A DNA stretch of 64,000 nt from JBQLZQ01 sp052168355 (GTDB lineage Bacteria; Pseudomonadota; Alphaproteobacteria; DSM-16000; Inquilinaceae). Below are positions 49,909 through 59,698 of the stretch, one piece after another. Numbering within the stretch: position 1 is the first letter of the stretch; every line of letters starts with the position of its first letter. The notes under the pieces were generated by a model. It had not been told where the DNA came from, searched no databases, and saw only the letters and a program-made list of their open reading frames with translations. The position numbers were made by a program, and so were the translations under genes. The stretch is from the NCBI GenBank assembly GCA_052168355.1, contig JBQLZQ010000059.1:1-64000 (forward strand), given 5' to 3'.

Positions 49909-51528
49909 TCAATCCCGACGATCGGCGCGGATCATGGCGGCGGCTTTTTCCGCGATCATCAGGGTCGGCGCGTTGGTGTTGCCGGACGTGATGGTCGGCA
50001 TCACCGAGGCATCGACAACCCGCAGCCCCTCCATCCCGCGCACCCGCAACCTCTCGTCGACCACGGCCAGGGGATCGGCACCCATGCGCGCGGTGCCGAC
50101 CGGGTGGAAGATGGTGGTGCCGATGGCGCCGGCGGCCTCGGCCAGCCCCTCATCCGTGTCGATCTCCGCCCCCGGCCGGAACTCGTCCGGCTGGAACCGG
50201 GCCAGGGCCGGCGCGGCGCAGATGCGGCGGGTCAGGCGGATGGCGCGGGCCGCCACGTTCCGGTCGCCCGGCGTGGCCAGATAGTTGGGCCGGATCGCCG
50301 GATGGGCCTTGGGATCGGCGCTCTTGATACGGATGCTGCCACGGCTTTCCGGACGCAGATGACAGACCGAGGCGGTGAAGGCCGGAAAGGGGTGCAGCCC
50401 GTCGCCGAACTTGTCCAGGCTGAGCGGCTGGACGTGATATTCGAGGTCGGGGGTGGCCCGGCTGGGATCCGACCGGGCAAAGGCGCCAAGCTGACTGGGC
50501 GCCATCGACATCGGCCCGCGCCGGTTGAAGGCGTAGTGCGCGGCCATGCCGGCGCGGCCCAGCAGGCTGTTGGCGCGCTCGTTCAGGGTCCTGGTGCCGC
50601 TGACCTTGAACACGGTGCGGATCTGCAGGTGATCCTGCAGGTTCTCCCCCACCCCCGGCAGCGCGTGGCGAACCGCGATGCCGTGATCGCGCAGCAGATC
50701 GCCCGGCCCGACGCCCGAAAGCTGGAGAAGCTGCGGCGACCCGACGGCACCCGACGCCAGGATCACCTCGGCCTGCGCATGGGCCACCGTATCCTCCCCG
50801 TCTTGCCAGAAGGCGACGCCGGTGGCGCGGCGGCCGTCGAACAGGACCCGCTGGGCCTGGGCGTGGGTGAGGACAGTCAGGTTGGGCCGGCGCCGGGCCG
50901 GGCGCAGAAACGCCTTGGCCGTGTTCCAGCGGACGCCGTTGCGCTGAGTTACCTGGAAATAGCCGCAGCCTTCATTGTCGCCGCGGTTGAAATCTTCGGT
51001 CGGGGGGATGCCGGTTTCCGCCGCCGCGGCGCGGAAGGCGTCCAGGATCTCCCAGGTGACGCGCATTTCCTCCACCCGCCATTCGCCGCCGGCGCCGTGG
51101 GCGTCGTCGGCGCCGTTCACATTGTCCTCGGTCCGGCGGAAATAGGGCAGCACATCGTCCCAGCCCCATCCCGTATTGCCGAGCTGACGCCAATGGTCGT
51201 AATCGGCGGCCTGGCCGCGCATGTAGATCATGCCGTTGATCGAGGAGCAGCCGCCCAGCACCCGGCCGCGCGGATAGTTGAGGGCCCGGCCGTTCAGCCC
51301 CGGCTCCGGCTCGGTGACGAAACACCAGTCGGTGCGCGGGTTGTTCATGGTGTAGAGGTAACCGACGGGGATGTGGATCCAGAAGTAATCGTCCCTGCCG
51401 CCGGCCTCCAGCAGCAGAACGCGGCAGCCGGGATCCTCCGACAGCCGGTTGGCCAGCAGGCACCCGGCCGTGCCGGCGCCGACGATGACATAGTCGAACT
51501 CGCCCAGGACGCGCGCCGCTGGTTCCAT
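49909..51528 (-). CDS. GMC-family FAD-dependent oxidoreductase (choline dehydrogenase-like)
   Basis: 539 residues. The FAD dinucleotide motif VIVGAGTAGCLLANRLSE is at 14-31, GMC signature 1 NYPRGRVLGGCSSINGMIYMRG near 84-105, and signature 2 GAVGSPQLLQLSGVG near 260. The C-terminal active-site histidine lies in HPVGTARMG (near 475), with the partner Asn in SGNTNAPT. It oxidises an alcohol to an aldehyde or ketone with FAD; choline, polyethylene glycol or other alcohols are possible. Isolated gene, convergent with the SLC13 gene. Confidence 0.9.
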   Translation of the reverse strand: MEPAARVLGEFDYVIVGAGTAGCLLANRLSEDPGCRVLLLEAGGRDDYFWIHIPVGYLYTMNNPRTDWCFVTEPEPGLNGRALNYPRGRVLGGCSSINGMIYMRGQAADYDHWRQLGNTGWGWDDVLPYFRRTEDNVNGADDAHGAGGEWRVEEMRVTWEILDAFRAAAAETGIPPTEDFNRGDNEGCGYFQVTQRNGVRWNTAKAFLRPARRRPNLTVLTHAQAQRVLFDGRRATGVAFWQDGEDTVAHAQAEVILASGAVGSPQLLQLSGVGPGDLLRDHGIAVRHALPGVGENLQDHLQIRTVFKVSGTRTLNERANSLLGRAGMAAHYAFNRRGPMSMAPSQLGAFARSDPSRATPDLEYHVQPLSLDKFGDGLHPFPAFTASVCHLRPESRGSIRIKSADPKAHPAIRPNYLATPGDRNVAARAIRLTRRICAAPALARFQPDEFRPGAEIDTDEGLAEAAGAIGTTIFHPVGTARMGADPLAVVDERLRVRGMEGLRVVDASVMPTITSGNTNAPTLMIAEKAAAMIRADRRD

Positions 51529-51612
51529 GCCGTCGCCTTTCGCTCCCCGTTTCGCCGGTCCTCTATAGCAGCAACGGCGGGATCGCGGCAGGGTGCGGGC
51601 GCTCGCCCCGCG

Positions 51613-52041
51613 CTAGAACAGCCGCTTCATGAACCAGCGGCTGTGGGGCTGTGGCTGCTGATCGTCCTTATTGGTCAGAACCCCGAAGGGCTCGTACCCA
51701 AGCTTCTCGTAGAACCGCATGGCGTCGGCGCTGGACGTATCGAGCCAGGCACCGTGACACCCCAGCGCCCTGCCCCGTTCCTCCGCTTCCCGCATCAGAG
51801 ACCGCCCCACCCCCCGGCGACGGGATTCCGCGCGCACCCAGAGCGTCTTTATCAGAAGCCAGCCATAGGATGTGGAGGCGGTCAGGCCGCCCTGAAGGAC
51901 ATCCCCTTCATCCCTGGCCGCCAGAACGAACCCCGCATTCACGGCCTGCGGCGCGCCGGCGCGGAGCGATTTCAGCAACTCCGTCTCGATGAGCCGGCTC
52001 AGGTCGGGATCGTCGTCCGAAACGTTTATCTCGATCGTCAC
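51613..52041 (-). CDS. GNAT-family N-acetyltransferase
   Basis: 142 residues with a GTG start at 52041. The acetyl-CoA motif is LWVRAESRRRGVGRSLMREAEER (R-x-x-G-x-G, about 67-79) and the last strand-helix unit is SADAMRFYEKLGYEPFG. It lies between the GMC oxidoreductase and the RpiB-like gene, 15 bases after the latter, so the two may be co-transcribed. Substrate unknown. Confidence 0.8.
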   Translation of the reverse strand: MTIEINVSDDDPDLSRLIETELLKSLRAGAPQAVNAGFVLAARDEGDVLQGGLTASTSYGWLLIKTLWVRAESRRRGVGRSLMREAEERGRALGCHGAWLDTSSADAMRFYEKLGYEPFGVLTNKDDQQPQPHSRWFMKRLF

Positions 52042-52056
52042 GCCGACATCCGGATG

Positions 52057-52542
52057 CTACCCCGCCGGCCGGCGGTACTTCTCGTCCACCGCGTGCATCT
52101 TGCGCACCTTCTGGGCCGATCCGCCGCCCTGGAATTCCGCGCCCATGAAGGCGTCGACCAGCTTCGTCGCCACCGCCGGGCCGGTGGTCAGGGCGCCCAT
52201 GGTGATGATCTGGGCGTTGTTCGACGCCCGCGCCCGTTCGGCGGTATAGGCGTCGGCGACCTGCACGGCGATCACGCCGGGCACCTTGTTGGCGGTGACG
52301 GCGACCCCGGCGCCGGTGCCGCAGACCAGCACCCCGCGCTCGAACTCCCCCGCCGCCACCCGTTCGGCCACCGCCAGCGCGATGTCCGGATAGTCGACGG
52401 GCGCGGCGTCATTGACGCCCATGTCGACCACCTCGTACCCCTGCCCCGTCAGATGGTCGCGGATCGAATCCTTCAGCGGCAAACCCAGATGGTCGGCGCC
52501 GAGCACGACCTTCCCTTTGGTCGGCGTGGGGGTGTCGGTCAT
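52057..52542 (-). CDS. RpiB/LacAB-family sugar-phosphate isomerase
   Basis: 161 residues from the ATG at 52542 (GGGAGAGGAAG upstream). KVVLGADHLGLPLKDSIRDHL is the family opening; the catalytic cysteine is in VLVCGTGAGVAVTANK (Cys about 75). The usual His of the HNDAN-type motif appears as Ser (ASNNAQI), so the isomerase chemistry or substrate may differ from ribose-5-phosphate isomerase B. Family members also isomerise erythrulose and galactose phosphates. It is divergent from the liv-type operon, with 268 bases between. Confidence 0.8.
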   Translation of the reverse strand: MTDTPTPTKGKVVLGADHLGLPLKDSIRDHLTGQGYEVVDMGVNDAAPVDYPDIALAVAERVAAGEFERGVLVCGTGAGVAVTANKVPGVIAVQVADAYTAERARASNNAQIITMGALTTGPAVATKLVDAFMGAEFQGGGSAQKVRKMHAVDEKYRRPAG

Positions 52543-52708
52543 GCTTCCTCTCCCGCTGTGACGGCGGCCGGACGGCGTCCTGGCCGCGCGCCTCCGATGA
52601 GCCGTTACATATGTTTGCTTGAACGAACAGGTGATCGGATCATGGGAGCGCCTGCCCGGCACTGTCAAGTCGAACCCTGCGCCCTGGCAATTCGCTGTTT
52701 CGCCGGAC

Positions 52709-52729
52709 CACTTGTTATGGTTGTATAAC
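52709..52729 (+). promoter_or_regulatory. candidate operator/promoter of the liv-type operon
   Basis: CACTTGTTATGGTTGTATAAC contains the inverted repeat GTTAT-N6-ATAAC. A similar string, CACTTGTAATCTCGTATAAC, lies in the promoter at 6103-6122. TATAAC could also be the -10 element (52724-52729) here. Both readings are tentative. Confidence 0.3.
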
Positions 52730-52810
52730 GTTTGCGCCGGCTCGGAGGGACCAAACCGTCGGGCCTGCATCGACCAAACACTACCAGAGAGGCAGAAGGA
52801 GGCTCGATCC

Positions 52811-54046
52811 ATGGCGAGAAAACCTTTCACGGCTCATGGCCTATCGCGGCGGCAGACCCTGGCCGCCGGCGCTGCCCTGATCGCCGCCACCACGCTGCCG
52901 GCGCGATCCCGGGCCCAGGCCGAGCCGGTGCGCATCGGCATTCTGCATCCGGTGACGGGCGCGCTGTCCTATTCGGGACAACAAGGCCGCGTCGGCGCCG
53001 AAATGGCCATCGACGACATCAACCAGGCCGGCGGTATCGCCTCCCTGGGCGGCGCCAGGCTGGAGGCGGTTCTGGGCGACGCCCAGTCCCAGCCGGAGGT
53101 CGGGGTGGCGGAGATCGAAAGCATGAACGAGGCCGGCGTGGCCGCGGTCGTCGGCGCCTTCGCTTCCAGCATCTCGCTGGCCACCACCCAGGCGGCGGCG
53201 CGCTACGACCTGCCGCATATCGTGGATGTCGGCGTGTCCGATCAGATCGTCGGCCGCGGCCTGACCAACACCTTCCGCTTCGGCCCCGGCTTTGGCATCA
53301 TCACCGACACGGCGCTGGAAAACCTGATCACCATCAACGAGGCGGCGGGCAGCCCGGCGCGCACGGTGATGATCATCCACGAGGACAGCCTGTTCGGCAG
53401 CGGCCTGGCCGGCCTGCTCAACGAGCGGCTGCCGGCGGCCGGCTTCGAGGTGCTGGACACCATCAGCCACCCGACGCCGACGCGGGATTTCAACAACGTC
53501 GCCCTGCAGATCAAGGCGCGCAACCCCGACCTCATCATCCCGGCCAACTACTACAACGAATATGTCCTTCTGGCGCGGACCATGCAGCAGCAGCGCATCC
53601 GGCCAAAGGCGATCTATTCGGTGCTGGGCGGGGCGGCGTCGAGCTTCCGCTTCCTGGAGGAGTTTCCCGACGCGGCCCAATACATCATGGACTGCAACCA
53701 TTGGTACGATCCCGGCAACCCGGCGGCGCTCGAACTGCGCCAGCGGGTCGAGGACCGGGGGCTCTACTTCACCTACGAGCTGTTCCTGAGCTATTGCTGC
53801 GTCGGGCTTCTGGCCGACGCGATCGAGCGGGCCGGGTCGGCCGACCGGCTGGCCATCACCGAGGCGCTGGCGTCGAGCACCTGGGACGGGCACATCATGC
53901 CCTATGGCCCGACCCGCTTCGTCGACGGCCAGAACCAGGGCGCGCGGCCGGTCAACACCCAGATCCTGGGCGACGACATCGAGGTGATCTTCCCGCTGGA
54001 GGTGGCCTCGTCCGATCCGGTGTTCCCGATGCCGAGCGCCGGGTGA
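52811..54046 (+). CDS. branched-chain-amino-acid-type ABC binding protein with twin-arginine signal
   Basis: 411 residues from the ATG at 52811, preceded by AAGGAGG. The N-terminus contains SRRQTLAAG and a hydrophobic stretch ending SRAQA (about residue 36), a Tat-like signal. The mature protein is a LivK-type type I binding fold: VRIGILHPVTGALSYSGQQG and the interlobe ANYYNEYVLLARTMQQQ. It captures an amino acid or small carboxylate for the transporter encoded just downstream. The 268-base gap upstream holds an inverted repeat near 52712. Confidence 0.88.
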   Translation: MARKPFTAHGLSRRQTLAAGAALIAATTLPARSRAQAEPVRIGILHPVTGALSYSGQQGRVGAEMAIDDINQAGGIASLGGARLEAVLGDAQSQPEVGVAEIESMNEAGVAAVVGAFASSISLATTQAAARYDLPHIVDVGVSDQIVGRGLTNTFRFGPGFGIITDTALENLITINEAAGSPARTVMIIHEDSLFGSGLAGLLNERLPAAGFEVLDTISHPTPTRDFNNVALQIKARNPDLIIPANYYNEYVLLARTMQQQRIRPKAIYSVLGGAASSFRFLEEFPDAAQYIMDCNHWYDPGNPAALELRQRVEDRGLYFTYELFLSYCCVGLLADAIERAGSADRLAITEALASSTWDGHIMPYGPTRFVDGQNQGARPVNTQILGDDIEVIFPLEVASSDPVFPMPSAG

Positions 54047-54101
54047 TCCTGAGTATGGCGGGCGCGCATGGGCGGGCCCGCCTTCGCCCCCGTCCCCGCC
54101 C

Positions 54102-54974
54102 ATGCTGACACCCGCGATCCTGGTTCCGGCCGTCCTCAACGGGCTTCTGACCGGCAGCATCTACGCGCTGATCGCGCTGGGCCTGACGCTGATCTACGGG
54201 GTCTTGCACATCATCAACTTCGCCCATGGCGCCCTGCTGATGCTGGCCCTGTTCGGCGTCTACTTCCTGCACAGCCTGGTCGGGCTGGACCCCTATCTGG
54301 CGCTGTTCGTGCTGGTGCCCGCGATGTTCGCCCTGGGCTATGTCCTGCAGCGCACGATCATCGCCAGGGCCAGCCACGGCAAGGACGAGAACGTGCTGCT
54401 GGTCACCCTGGGCATCGCCCTGGTGATCGAGAACATGGCCCTGTTCTTCTGGCGGTCGGACACGCGGACCATCGACGTGCCCTACGCCTTCGACGTCATC
54501 GATGTCGGCGTCGCCTTTCTGTCGGTGCCCCGGGTGGCGGCGTTCGGCGCGTCGTTCGTGGTCGCGGGGCTGCTGTGGGTGCTGATGCAGCGCACCGATC
54601 TGGGCCGGGCCATCCGGGCGGTGGCCAAGGAGCGGCATGGCGCGCGGCTGGTCGGCATCGACGTCGACCATATCTTCGCCATGAGCTATGGCATCGGCAC
54701 CGCCTGCGTGGCCGCCGCCGCCTGCCTGTTGCTGCCGACCTTCTATGTCACGCCGCAGGTGGGCAACGCCTTTGTGCTGATCGCCTTTACCGTCGTCGTC
54801 CTGGGCGGCATGGGCAGCTTCACCGGCGCCCTGGTCGGCGGCCTCATCATCGGCGTGGTCGAATCCCTGGGCGGGCTGTTCCTGGGCGAGACCCTGGGCC
54901 AGATCAGTATTTTCCTGGTGTTCATCGCGGTGCTGCTGCTGCGCCCCACCGGCCTGTTCGGTGACCGGTCGTGA
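54102..54974 (+). CDS. LivH-type ABC permease
   Basis: 290 residues with about eight membrane segments. GLTLIYGVLHIINFAHGALLMLALF near 27-50 and FTVVVLGGMGSFTGALVGGLIIGVVES near the C-terminus are the LivH signatures. It begins 55 bases after the binding protein gene and shares its stop with the GTG start of the next permease. Confidence 0.92.
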   Translation: MLTPAILVPAVLNGLLTGSIYALIALGLTLIYGVLHIINFAHGALLMLALFGVYFLHSLVGLDPYLALFVLVPAMFALGYVLQRTIIARASHGKDENVLLVTLGIALVIENMALFFWRSDTRTIDVPYAFDVIDVGVAFLSVPRVAAFGASFVVAGLLWVLMQRTDLGRAIRAVAKERHGARLVGIDVDHIFAMSYGIGTACVAAAACLLLPTFYVTPQVGNAFVLIAFTVVVLGGMGSFTGALVGGLIIGVVESLGGLFLGETLGQISIFLVFIAVLLLRPTGLFGDRS

Positions 54975-55952
54975 CGGCGCGGCGCTTTGTCGGGATCGCC
55001 CTGGTCGGGCTGGGGTTGGCGGCCGTGCCGTTCCTCACCGACTCCAACCTGGTCCTCAACTTTCTGATCACCACCTTGATGGTCGCCCTGCTGGGCCAGG
55101 CCTGGAACGTGCTGGGCGGCTATTGCGGCCAGTTCTCGTTCGGCCATGCGGTGTTTTTCGGGACCGGCGCCTACGCCAGCGCCATCCTGCAGGTGCGGTT
55201 CGGCATCAACCCGTGGGTGGCGCTGCCGCTGGCCATGGCGGCCGGGGCACTGGTCGGCGCCTTTATCGGCGCGCTCAGCTTCCGCTTTCGTTTGCGCGGG
55301 TCCTATTTCGCGCTGATCACCCTGGCCTTCGCCGAGGTGGCGCGCATCCTGGCCAGCTCGGTCGGGTTCACCGGCGGCGGCGCGGGGCTGCTGATCCCGC
55401 TGGATCTGCGCCCGGAGAATTTCCAGTTCCAGGACCGCACCGGGTTCTACTATGTGATCCTGGCCTTGACGGTGGCCGCCCTCGTGGTGGTCCGCCTGCT
55501 GGAGGACAGCCGGCTGGGTGCCTGGATGACGGCGGTGCGGGAAAACGAGGACAGCGCCAGGGCCCTGGGCGTCGATGCGACCCGGGTCAAGCTGGCGGCG
55601 ATCACCCTGTCGGGGGCCATGGCCGCGTCGGTCGGCGTGTTCTACGGGCAGTACTTCCTCTATCTCGATCCCGGCATCGCCTATGGCGTCGGCTTTTCGG
55701 TCGAGGCCCTGCTGGTGCCCATCATCGGGGGCATGGGTACGCTGTTCGGGCCGCTGTTGGGCGCCCTTGTCCTGCATGGGGTGGACGAGGCCGCCAAGGC
55801 CGCGACCGGGGCGGCGCCGGGGCTCAACCTCGCGCTTTACGGCGTGCTGCTGGTGGTCATGCTGCGCTTTCTGCCCGACGGGCTGATGGGCCTGATCGCC
55901 CGAATGGCTCGACGGGCCCGAACGCCAGCCGCTGGACCGGAGCCGGCCGGCG

Positions 55953-55960
<8 letters not shown>
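54971..55960 (+). CDS. LivM-type ABC permease
   Basis: 329 residues with a GTG start overlapping the livH-type stop (GTGA). The segment GGYCGQFSFGHAVFFGTGAYASAIL and the C-terminal GGMGTLFGPLLGALVL are family hallmarks. It pairs with the LivH-type protein; its end overlaps the next ATPase gene by 8 bases. Confidence 0.92.
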
Positions 55961-56699
<739 letters not shown>

Positions 56700-56707
56700 G
56701 GCCGGCG

Positions 56708-57409
56708 ATGCTTGAGGTGGAGGGCCTGCGCGCCGGCTATGGGGCGGTGGAAATCCTGCGCGGCATCGACATGCGCGTCGCGGCGGGCGAGGTCGTGGCC
56801 GTCCTGGGCAGCAACGGCGTGGGCAAGACAACGCTCAACACCGTGCTCAGCGGCCTCAACAGGCCGACGGCCGGACGCGTGCACTTCGCCGGCGAGACGC
56901 TGACCGGCGCCCCACCCGACCGCATCGTGGCCGCCGGTCTGATCCAGGTGCCCGAGGGAAGGCGCATCTTCCCCAACCTGACGGTGCGCGAGAATCTGGA
57001 ATTGGGCAGTTATCGCCGGGGCCGTGCCAACCGCGCGCGGAACCTGGATCGGGTCTTGTCCATCTACCCGCGGCTGGCGGAGCGGATCGGTCAGCGCGCC
57101 GGCACCCTGTCGGGGGGCGAACAGCAGATGCTGGCCATCGGCCGCGGGCTGATGGCCGAACCGCTGCTGCTGATCCTGGACGAACCGTCGCTGGGCCTGT
57201 CGCCCCTGCTGGTCGAGGAAATGTTCGCCCTGATCCGCCGGATCGGCGCCGACGGTGTGACCATCCTGCTGGTCGAACAGAACGTGGTGCAGTCGCTGGA
57301 ACTGGCCGACCGCGCCTACATCATGGAGAACGGCCGCTTCGCCCTGTCGGGAACCCCGGCGGAACTGCTGGAAAACGCCGACCTGCGGCGCACCTATCTG
57401 GGGCTCTAG
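56708..57409 (+). CDS. LivF-type ABC ATPase
   Basis: 233 residues from the ATG at 56708. Walker A GSNGVGKTT, signature LSGGEQQM, Walker B LLLILDEPSLGLSP and the switch His replaced by Gln in VEQNVVQSLELAD, as usual in LivF. Last gene of the liv-type operon; it ends 11 bases before the stop of the convergent SDR gene. Confidence 0.92.
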   Translation: MLEVEGLRAGYGAVEILRGIDMRVAAGEVVAVLGSNGVGKTTLNTVLSGLNRPTAGRVHFAGETLTGAPPDRIVAAGLIQVPEGRRIFPNLTVRENLELGSYRRGRANRARNLDRVLSIYPRLAERIGQRAGTLSGGEQQMLAIGRGLMAEPLLLILDEPSLGLSPLLVEEMFALIRRIGADGVTILLVEQNVVQSLELADRAYIMENGRFALSGTPAELLENADLRRTYLGL

Positions 57410-57420
57410 GCATGACCGGG

Positions 57421-58230
57421 TCAGATATCGGCGGCGTCGCCTCCCGCGCTTTTTTTCGGCGACCCGCCCAGCCGGGCCATCAGGCCGCCATCGACCCTGA
57501 GCACGGCGCCGGTCACGAACGATGCGTCGTCGGAAACCAGAAAGGCGACCGCCGCCGCCACCTCGGCCGGCCGGGCGCTGCGGCCCAGCGGGTGCATGGC
57601 GTTGATCGCGTCCCACACCGCGTCCTCGTCGTCGGCCAGACCCACCGACCAGCGCAGCATCGGCGTATCGACCGATCCCGGCGCCACCGCGTTGACGCGG
57701 ACGCCGTGGGGCGCGTAGTCGACAGCCATGGAGCGGGTCAGCCCGATCAGACCGTGCTTGGCCGCGGCGTAGGCGGCGACGTCGGCCTGGCTGGCCAGGC
57801 CCTGGACCGAGGCCATGTGAACGACCGCGCCGCGCGCCGCGCGCACCATCGGCATGACCGCCCGGCTGATCCGATAGGCGCCCTTCAGGTTGACGTCCAT
57901 GACCTCGTCCCACAGCGCCTCGTCGGTGGTCTCCACGGTGCCGTAGCGCTGGATACCGGCGTTGTGGGACAGGATGTCCAGGCCGCCGAAGGCATCGGCC
58001 GCCAGGGTCGCGGCGGTCCGGCAGGCCGCCGCGTCGGCCACCGATCCGGTTACGGTTTCGACGGATGCGCCCGTGTCCCGCAGCGTCGCCGCGACCTGCT
58101 GCAGAACGTCACCGGCCGTGTCCATGAGCACCAGCCGCATCCCGTCGGCGGCGAACCGCTCCGCCACCGCCCGGCCGATGCCCATGGCGGCGCCGGTCAC
58201 CAGCGCCCGCCTGCCCGTCTTGTCCGCCAT
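57421..58230 (-). CDS. short-chain dehydrogenase/reductase
   Basis: 269 residues: TGAAMGIG (12-19), NAG (90-92), Ser141, Tyr154 and Lys158 (YAAAK). The last 20 residues are a Gly/Ala/Lys-rich tail beyond the usual SDR end (VDGGLMARLG). It is convergent with the liv-type operon and divergent from the flavoprotein gene, 41 bases away, so it may share a regulator with both. Substrate unknown. Confidence 0.85.
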   Translation of the reverse strand: MADKTGRRALVTGAAMGIGRAVAERFAADGMRLVLMDTAGDVLQQVAATLRDTGASVETVTGSVADAAACRTAATLAADAFGGLDILSHNAGIQRYGTVETTDEALWDEVMDVNLKGAYRISRAVMPMVRAARGAVVHMASVQGLASQADVAAYAAAKHGLIGLTRSMAVDYAPHGVRVNAVAPGSVDTPMLRWSVGLADDEDAVWDAINAMHPLGRSARPAEVAAAVAFLVSDDASFVTGAVLRVDGGLMARLGGSPKKSAGGDAADI

Positions 58231-58271
58231 GCCCCGGCTCCCGCTCGCACCGATTCGAAGGCGCCAGACTA

Positions 58272-59678
58272 ATGGCCGTCCGCCCCGCCGCCAATGTCAC
58301 ATTCGAGGCGACCGTGCCGGTGCTGATTGTCGGCGCGGGCGCCTGCGGCCTGATCGCCGCCCTGGCGGCGCGCGAGCAAGGCGCGGAGGTCGCGGTGCTG
58401 GAACGCGACCCCGTGCCGTCGGGCAGCACCGCCCTGTCGGCCGGCCTGATCCCGGCAGCCGGAACGCGGTTTCAGCGGGCGCGCGGCATCGAGGATACGG
58501 CCCAGGCGTTCGCCGCCGACATCCAGGCCAAGACCAAGGGAAGGGCCGATGCCGCGATGGTCGCGCAGATCGCCGCGCAATCGGGCCCGACCGTCGACTG
58601 GCTGGCCGACCGGGCCGGCATCCCGTTCGAAATCATCGAGGATTTTCGCTATCCGGGCCATTCGGCGCCGCGCATGCACGGCCTGCCCGACCGCACCGGC
58701 GCCGCCCTGCTGGCCCGGTTGCGCGCGGCGGCGGAGGCGGCCGGCATCGACATTCTGACCGACGCCACGGTCACGACCCTGTTCGCCGAGCCGAACGGCC
58801 GGGTCGTCGGGGTCGAGATGGCGCGGCCGGACGGGACCGTGGAGCGGATCGGCTGCGGTGCCCTGATCCTGGCGTGCAACGGGTATGGCGGGGACCCGGA
58901 CATGGTCCGCACAAACATGCCCGAAATGGCCAACGCGATCTATTTCGGGCACACCGGCAACCGGGGCGATGCGGTGCGCTGGGGCCGGGCGCTGGGCGCG
59001 GCGACACGGCATATGGGCAGTTACCAGGGGCACGGCTCCGTGGCCCATCCCCACGGCATTCTGATCAGTTGGGCGACGATCACCGAAGGCGGCATCCAGG
59101 TCAACGCGGCGGGCCAGCGCTTTGCCGACGAAAGCCGTGGCTATTCCGAACAGGCGGTCGACGTCCTGGCCCAGCCGGGCGGCGTGGCATGGACCGTTTA
59201 CGACGCCCGCATCGAGGCGATCGCTCGCCAGTTCGAGGATTACCGCCAGGCCGAAGCCGCCGGTGCCATCCGCCGGGCCAAAATCGTGGCGGAATTGGAG
59301 ACGGCCATCGGCCTGCCTGCCGGCAGCCTGTCGGCGACCCTCGAGGAGGTCGCCGCCGTTGCCGGAAGCGGCCGGCCGGACCGGTTCGGCCGGCGTTTCG
59401 ACCGAGACCGTCTGCTGGTCCCGCCCTATGCCGCGGTCAGGGTCACGGGGACGCTGTTCCATACCCAGGGCGGGCTGGTGGTCGACGGGCGGGCGCGGGT
59501 GCTGCGCCCCGACGGCCGGCCCCTGCCCAACCTCTATGCCGGCGGCGGCGCCGCCTGCGGCGTGTCCGGACCGTCGGCCGACGGCTACCTGTCGGGCAAC
59601 GGTCTTCTCACCGCCGTGGTGCTGGGTCGGCTGGCGGGACAGGAGGCAGCGCGATCCCAAGGCGGCACGACACCGTAG
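58272..59678 (+). CDS. FAD-binding fumarate-reductase/3-ketosteroid-dehydrogenase-like flavoprotein
   Basis: 468 residues. FAD site VPVLIVGAGACGLIAALAAREQGAEV near 12-37, STALSAGLIPAAGTR near 54-68, a substrate-domain HTGNRGDAVRWGRALGA near 235, and the C-terminal FAD_binding_2 ending NLYAGGGAACGVSGPSADGYLSGNGLLTAV. The group includes fumarate reductases, KstD and tricarballylate dehydrogenase. Close to a liv-type importer and an SDR, it may desaturate or reduce the imported acid. No signal peptide, so it is cytoplasmic. Confidence 0.85.
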   Translation: MAVRPAANVTFEATVPVLIVGAGACGLIAALAAREQGAEVAVLERDPVPSGSTALSAGLIPAAGTRFQRARGIEDTAQAFAADIQAKTKGRADAAMVAQIAAQSGPTVDWLADRAGIPFEIIEDFRYPGHSAPRMHGLPDRTGAALLARLRAAAEAAGIDILTDATVTTLFAEPNGRVVGVEMARPDGTVERIGCGALILACNGYGGDPDMVRTNMPEMANAIYFGHTGNRGDAVRWGRALGAATRHMGSYQGHGSVAHPHGILISWATITEGGIQVNAAGQRFADESRGYSEQAVDVLAQPGGVAWTVYDARIEAIARQFEDYRQAEAAGAIRRAKIVAELETAIGLPAGSLSATLEEVAAVAGSGRPDRFGRRFDRDRLLVPPYAAVRVTGTLFHTQGGLVVDGRARVLRPDGRPLPNLYAGGGAACGVSGPSADGYLSGNGLLTAVVLGRLAGQEAARSQGGTTP

Positions 59679-59698
59679 CGGCGCCCAACTCCCGGCAC

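Noticed and set aside
48211..52728. Open frame of about 1500 codons on the plus strand crossing several genes
   Set aside because: It is an antisense or shifted reading of the SLC13, GMC, GNAT and RpiB genes, all of which have clear family motifs. Long chance frames are common in such GC-rich DNA.
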